Source: Microvirga sesbaniae
GTDB taxonomy: Bacteria > Pseudomonadota > Alphaproteobacteria > Rhizobiales > Beijerinckiaceae
Length of the DNA: 64,000 bases
Direction: 5' to 3'
NCBI RefSeq assembly: GCF_025460805.1
Contig: NZ_JAMXFJ010000003.1
Location: 407,555 to 471,554, forward strand
Positions within the stretch are counted from its first letter, which is position 1; every line of letters starts with the position of its first letter. The notes under the pieces were generated by a model that did no database searches, was not told the origin of the DNA, and was given only the letters and a program-made list of their open reading frames with translations. Shown here piece by piece: positions 61,889 through 64,000 of this stretch. Position numbers and translations under genes: made by a program.

Positions 61889-62611
61889 ATGAGCACTGGA
61901 AAGACCGGACTTGTCGTCACCGCCCATCCTGGCGACTTCGTATGGCGCGCGGGCGGCGCCATCGCGCTCCATGCGAAGAAGGGCTATCGCGTGAAGATCG
62001 TCTGCCTGTCCTTCGGCGAGCGCGGCGAGAGCCAGTGGGCCTGGAAGAAGGCCGACGTATCGCTCGCCGACGTGAAGGCGCAGCGCCGCGAGGAGGCGGA
62101 GCGCGCCGCCGAGACGCTCGGGGCCGAAATCGAGTTCTTCGACGCCGGTGACTACCCGCTCCACACCACGCCCGAGATGCTCGACCGGCTCGTGGACGTC
62201 TACCGCGAGCTCAAGCCTTCCTTCGTGCTCACGCATTCCCTGGAGGACCCGTACAACGTGGACCATCCCGAGGCGACCCGCTTCGCCCAGGAGGCCCGCA
62301 TCATCGCGCAGGCGGCCGGCCACAAGCCGAGCCCGGACCTCGCCTACAACGCCCCGCCGGTGTTCCTGTTCGAGCCGCACCAGCCCGAGCAGTGCAACTA
62401 CAAGCCCAACGTGATCCTCAACATCGACGAGGTCTGGGAGACGAAGCGCAGGGCCTTCGAGATCCTGGCGGCCCAGAAGCACCTCTGGGAATACTATACC
62501 CGCGTGGCCCTGAACCGCGGCATGCAGGGCGGCCGCAACTCGGGCCGGGCCATGACCTACGGCGAGGCCTACCAGCGCATCTTCCCCCAGATCGTCGAGG
62601 AACTGGCATGA
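61889..62611 (+). CDS. galB: 4-oxalomesaconate hydratase (GalB, LmbE/PIG-L type)
   Basis: LmbE-like zinc hydrolase fold of 240 aa. GalB-type members hydrate 4-oxalomesaconate to 4-carboxy-4-hydroxy-2-oxoadipate. The N-terminal motif reads [18 protein letters not shown], close to the GalB version of the AHPDD motif, with downstream [10 protein letters not shown] and the zinc His in [11 protein letters not shown]. The ATG at 61889 has GAGGA five bases upstream. The stop overlaps the aldolase start as ATGA. Confidence 0.88.
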   Translation: MSTGKTGLVVTAHPGDFVWRAGGAIALHAKKGYRVKIVCLSFGERGESQWAWKKADVSLADVKAQRREEAERAAETLGAEIEFFDAGDYPLHTTPEMLDRLVDVYRELKPSFVLTHSLEDPYNVDHPEATRFAQEARIIAQAAGHKPSPDLAYNAPPVFLFEPHQPEQCNYKPNVILNIDEVWETKRRAFEILAAQKHLWEYYTRVALNRGMQGGRNSGRAMTYGEAYQRIFPQIVEELA

Positions 62612-63300
62612 AGCCCGTCGTCGTCACCAACATTCCGCGCGTCGACCAGACCGTGGTCGACCGGCTCGCCGAACTCGGCACCGCGACCACCCATGAGGCG
62701 ATGGGCCGGGTCGGCCTGATGAAGCCCTACATGCGGCCGATCTGGGCCGGCGCCCAGGTGGCCGGCAGCGCCGTGACGGTGCTGGCGCAGCCCGGCGACA
62801 ACTGGATGATCCATGTGGCGGTCGAGCAGTGCAGGCCGGGCGACATCCTGGTCGTCGGCGTGACCACGGACAACACGGACGGGATGTTCGGCGACCTGCT
62901 GGCGACCTCCCTGAAGGCCCGCGGCGTGGTCGGCCTCGTGATCGATGCCGGCGTGCGCGACGTGAAGACCCTGACCGAGATGGGCTTTCCCGTGTGGTCC
63001 CGCGCTATTTCCGCGAAGGGCACCGTGAAGGCGACCCTCGGATCGGTGAACGTTCCGGTGGTCTGCGCCGGCGCTCTGGTGAAGCCCGGCGACCTAATCG
63101 TGGCCGACGACGACGGCGTCGTGGTGGTGCCGCGCCGGGAGGCCGAGGCCGTCGCGGCGGCCGGCGAGGCCCGTGTCGCCAACGAGGGATCGAAGCGCGA
63201 GACCCTCGCGTCCGGCGTTCTCGGCCTCGACCTCTACAAGATGCGCGAGCCGCTGGCGAAGGCGGGTCTCACCTATGTGGAATACAAGGACGAGGACTGA
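62608..63300 (+). CDS. ligK: 4-carboxy-4-hydroxy-2-oxoadipate aldolase (LigK/GalC/ProA type)
   Basis: Class II aldolase of the RraA-like fold, 230 aa. It cleaves 4-carboxy-4-hydroxy-2-oxoadipate to pyruvate and oxaloacetate, the last pathway step. Signatures: [15 protein letters not shown] near the N-terminus, and [20 protein letters not shown] with GVRDV, the metal/substrate region. C-terminal [18 protein letters not shown] also fits. Overlaps galB by four bases. Confidence 0.92.
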   Translation: MKPVVVTNIPRVDQTVVDRLAELGTATTHEAMGRVGLMKPYMRPIWAGAQVAGSAVTVLAQPGDNWMIHVAVEQCRPGDILVVGVTTDNTDGMFGDLLATSLKARGVVGLVIDAGVRDVKTLTEMGFPVWSRAISAKGTVKATLGSVNVPVVCAGALVKPGDLIVADDDGVVVVPRREAEAVAAAGEARVANEGSKRETLASGVLGLDLYKMREPLAKAGLTYVEYKDED

Positions 63301-63317
63301 CGGTCCCTGTCCCCTTC

Positions 63318-64000
63318 ATGAGCGGTACACACATGAGCCTCGAGATCGCCTTCATCGGCTATGGAGAAGTCGGACAGATCTTTTCCCGCCAGCTCGCGGG
63401 AAAACGGGGCGTCGGGATCAGGGTCTACGACATCCTGTTCGACGATCTTGCGAAAGGCCCGGAGCTGCGTCGGCGGGCCTCCGAGGCGGGCATTCACGCC
63501 GCCGACGGCCCGGCGGATGCATGCCGCGGAGCCGACATCGTGATCTCCGCCGTCACGGCGGATTCGGCCGTTGCGGCGGCCGAGCAGGTCGCGCCGCATC
63601 TTCATCCGTCGCAGATCTATGTCGACCTCAATTCCGTGTCGCCCGCCACCAAGGAGCGCGTGGCAAAGCCCGTGCGGGACCGGGGCGCGGCTTTCGTCGA
63701 GTTCGCCGTGATGGCACCCGTGAAGGAGCCGGGACTCGCCGTTCCGATCCTCAGCGGCGGCGAAAGAGCCGAGGAGGTTTCGGCCCGGCTCAACGATCTC
63801 GGCATGAGGATCACCCCGGTGAGCACCGGGATCGGAACGGCCTCGGCCACGAAACTGTGCCGTAGCATCGTGATCAAGGGCATGGAGGCCCTGATGGTCG
63901 ACTTCACGCTGGCCTCCGAGAAGGCCGGCGTCATGCCGGCCGTCCTGGCCAGCCTGACGGCCTCCTATCCCGGCATGGACTGGGAGAGTCTCGCCAGGAC
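63318..64000 (+). CDS. NAD(P)-dependent 6-phosphogluconate dehydrogenase-like oxidoreductase, DUF1932 type (3' truncated)
   Basis: Rossmann N-terminus IAFIGYGEVGQIFSRQL (GxGxxG) and a beta-hydroxyacid-dehydrogenase-like core (VDLNSVSPATKERV and GTASATKLCRS), followed by the start of a C-terminal domain. The gene runs off the window. It is not the GFO/IDH-type LigC. ATGs at 63318 and 63333 are both in frame. It lies 17 nt after ligK and is probably the next gene of the galD operon; the substrate is unknown. Confidence 0.85.
   Translation, partial: MSGTHMSLEIAFIGYGEVGQIFSRQLAGKRGVGIRVYDILFDDLAKGPELRRRASEAGIHAADGPADACRGADIVISAVTADSAVAAAEQVAPHLHPSQIYVDLNSVSPATKERVAKPVRDRGAAFVEFAVMAPVKEPGLAVPILSGGERAEEVSARLNDLGMRITPVSTGIGTASATKLCRSIVIKGMEALMVDFTLASEKAGVMPAVLASLTASYPGMDWESLAR

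Overview
The window is a high-GC chromosomal segment from an alphaproteobacterium of the order Hyphomicrobiales. The order dusB-ntrBC-ntrYX-hfq-hflX-mazG is characteristic of that group. Several details suggest the Methylobacteriaceae/Microvirga area, namely a DUF6894 protein, palindromic intergenic repeats and GC-rich codon use, but the genus is an inference.

Region 1 (1-20.9 kb) is conserved core. It holds a 5'-truncated dusB, the two nitrogen-response two-component systems (NtrBC, NtrYX), hfq, hflX and mazG. An OsmC-like protein and an HDAC-family amidohydrolase follow. A leftward block then carries an MBL hydrolase, tatD, a GH1-like enzyme, metG, the DNA polymerase III delta' subunit, tmk, a D,D-carboxypeptidase and rlpA.

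Region 2 (about 21.3-26.9 kb) is a lower-GC island at the 3' end of a tRNA-Ser(UGA) gene. A 13-bp copy of the tRNA 3' end lies at the far boundary, as expected for attL/attR of an integrated element, but no integrase is visible. The island carries a complete RNase HI, small hypothetical proteins, five tiny single-pass membrane proteins (36-52 aa, each with a good Shine-Dalgarno), two look-alike leftward terminators and a 16-bp perfect inverted repeat.

Region 3 (27.1-42.0 kb) is a leftward type I secretion operon: two ABC exporter subunits with unusual nucleotide-binding motifs, an HlyD-type adaptor and a 3066-residue giant protein. The giant protein has 23 cadherin-like DxDGSE repeats and no RTX nonapeptides.

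Region 4 (42.0-55.1 kb) is aromatic catabolism and uptake. A Rieske oxygenase, its reductase, a GntR regulator, a branched-chain-type ABC importer, a MetE-like methyltransferase and an extradiol dioxygenase form one long leftward operon. A pair of CTGTATACAG palindromes lies in front of it. Two near-identical ABC binding proteins flank the oxygenase segment.

Region 5 (55.2-64 kb) is a protocatechuate/gallate meta-cleavage cluster: LigB, an alpha/beta hydrolase fused in frame to LigA, LigI, GalD, GalB and LigK, with two TTT-type binding proteins and a LysR regulator. Three promoters of this cluster share the motif AAACARAYCATTTG. GalD appears to start at an ATT codon. Ring cleavage by LigAB followed by LigI, GalD, GalB and LigK leads to pyruvate and oxaloacetate; the semialdehyde dehydrogenase (LigC) is not in the window.
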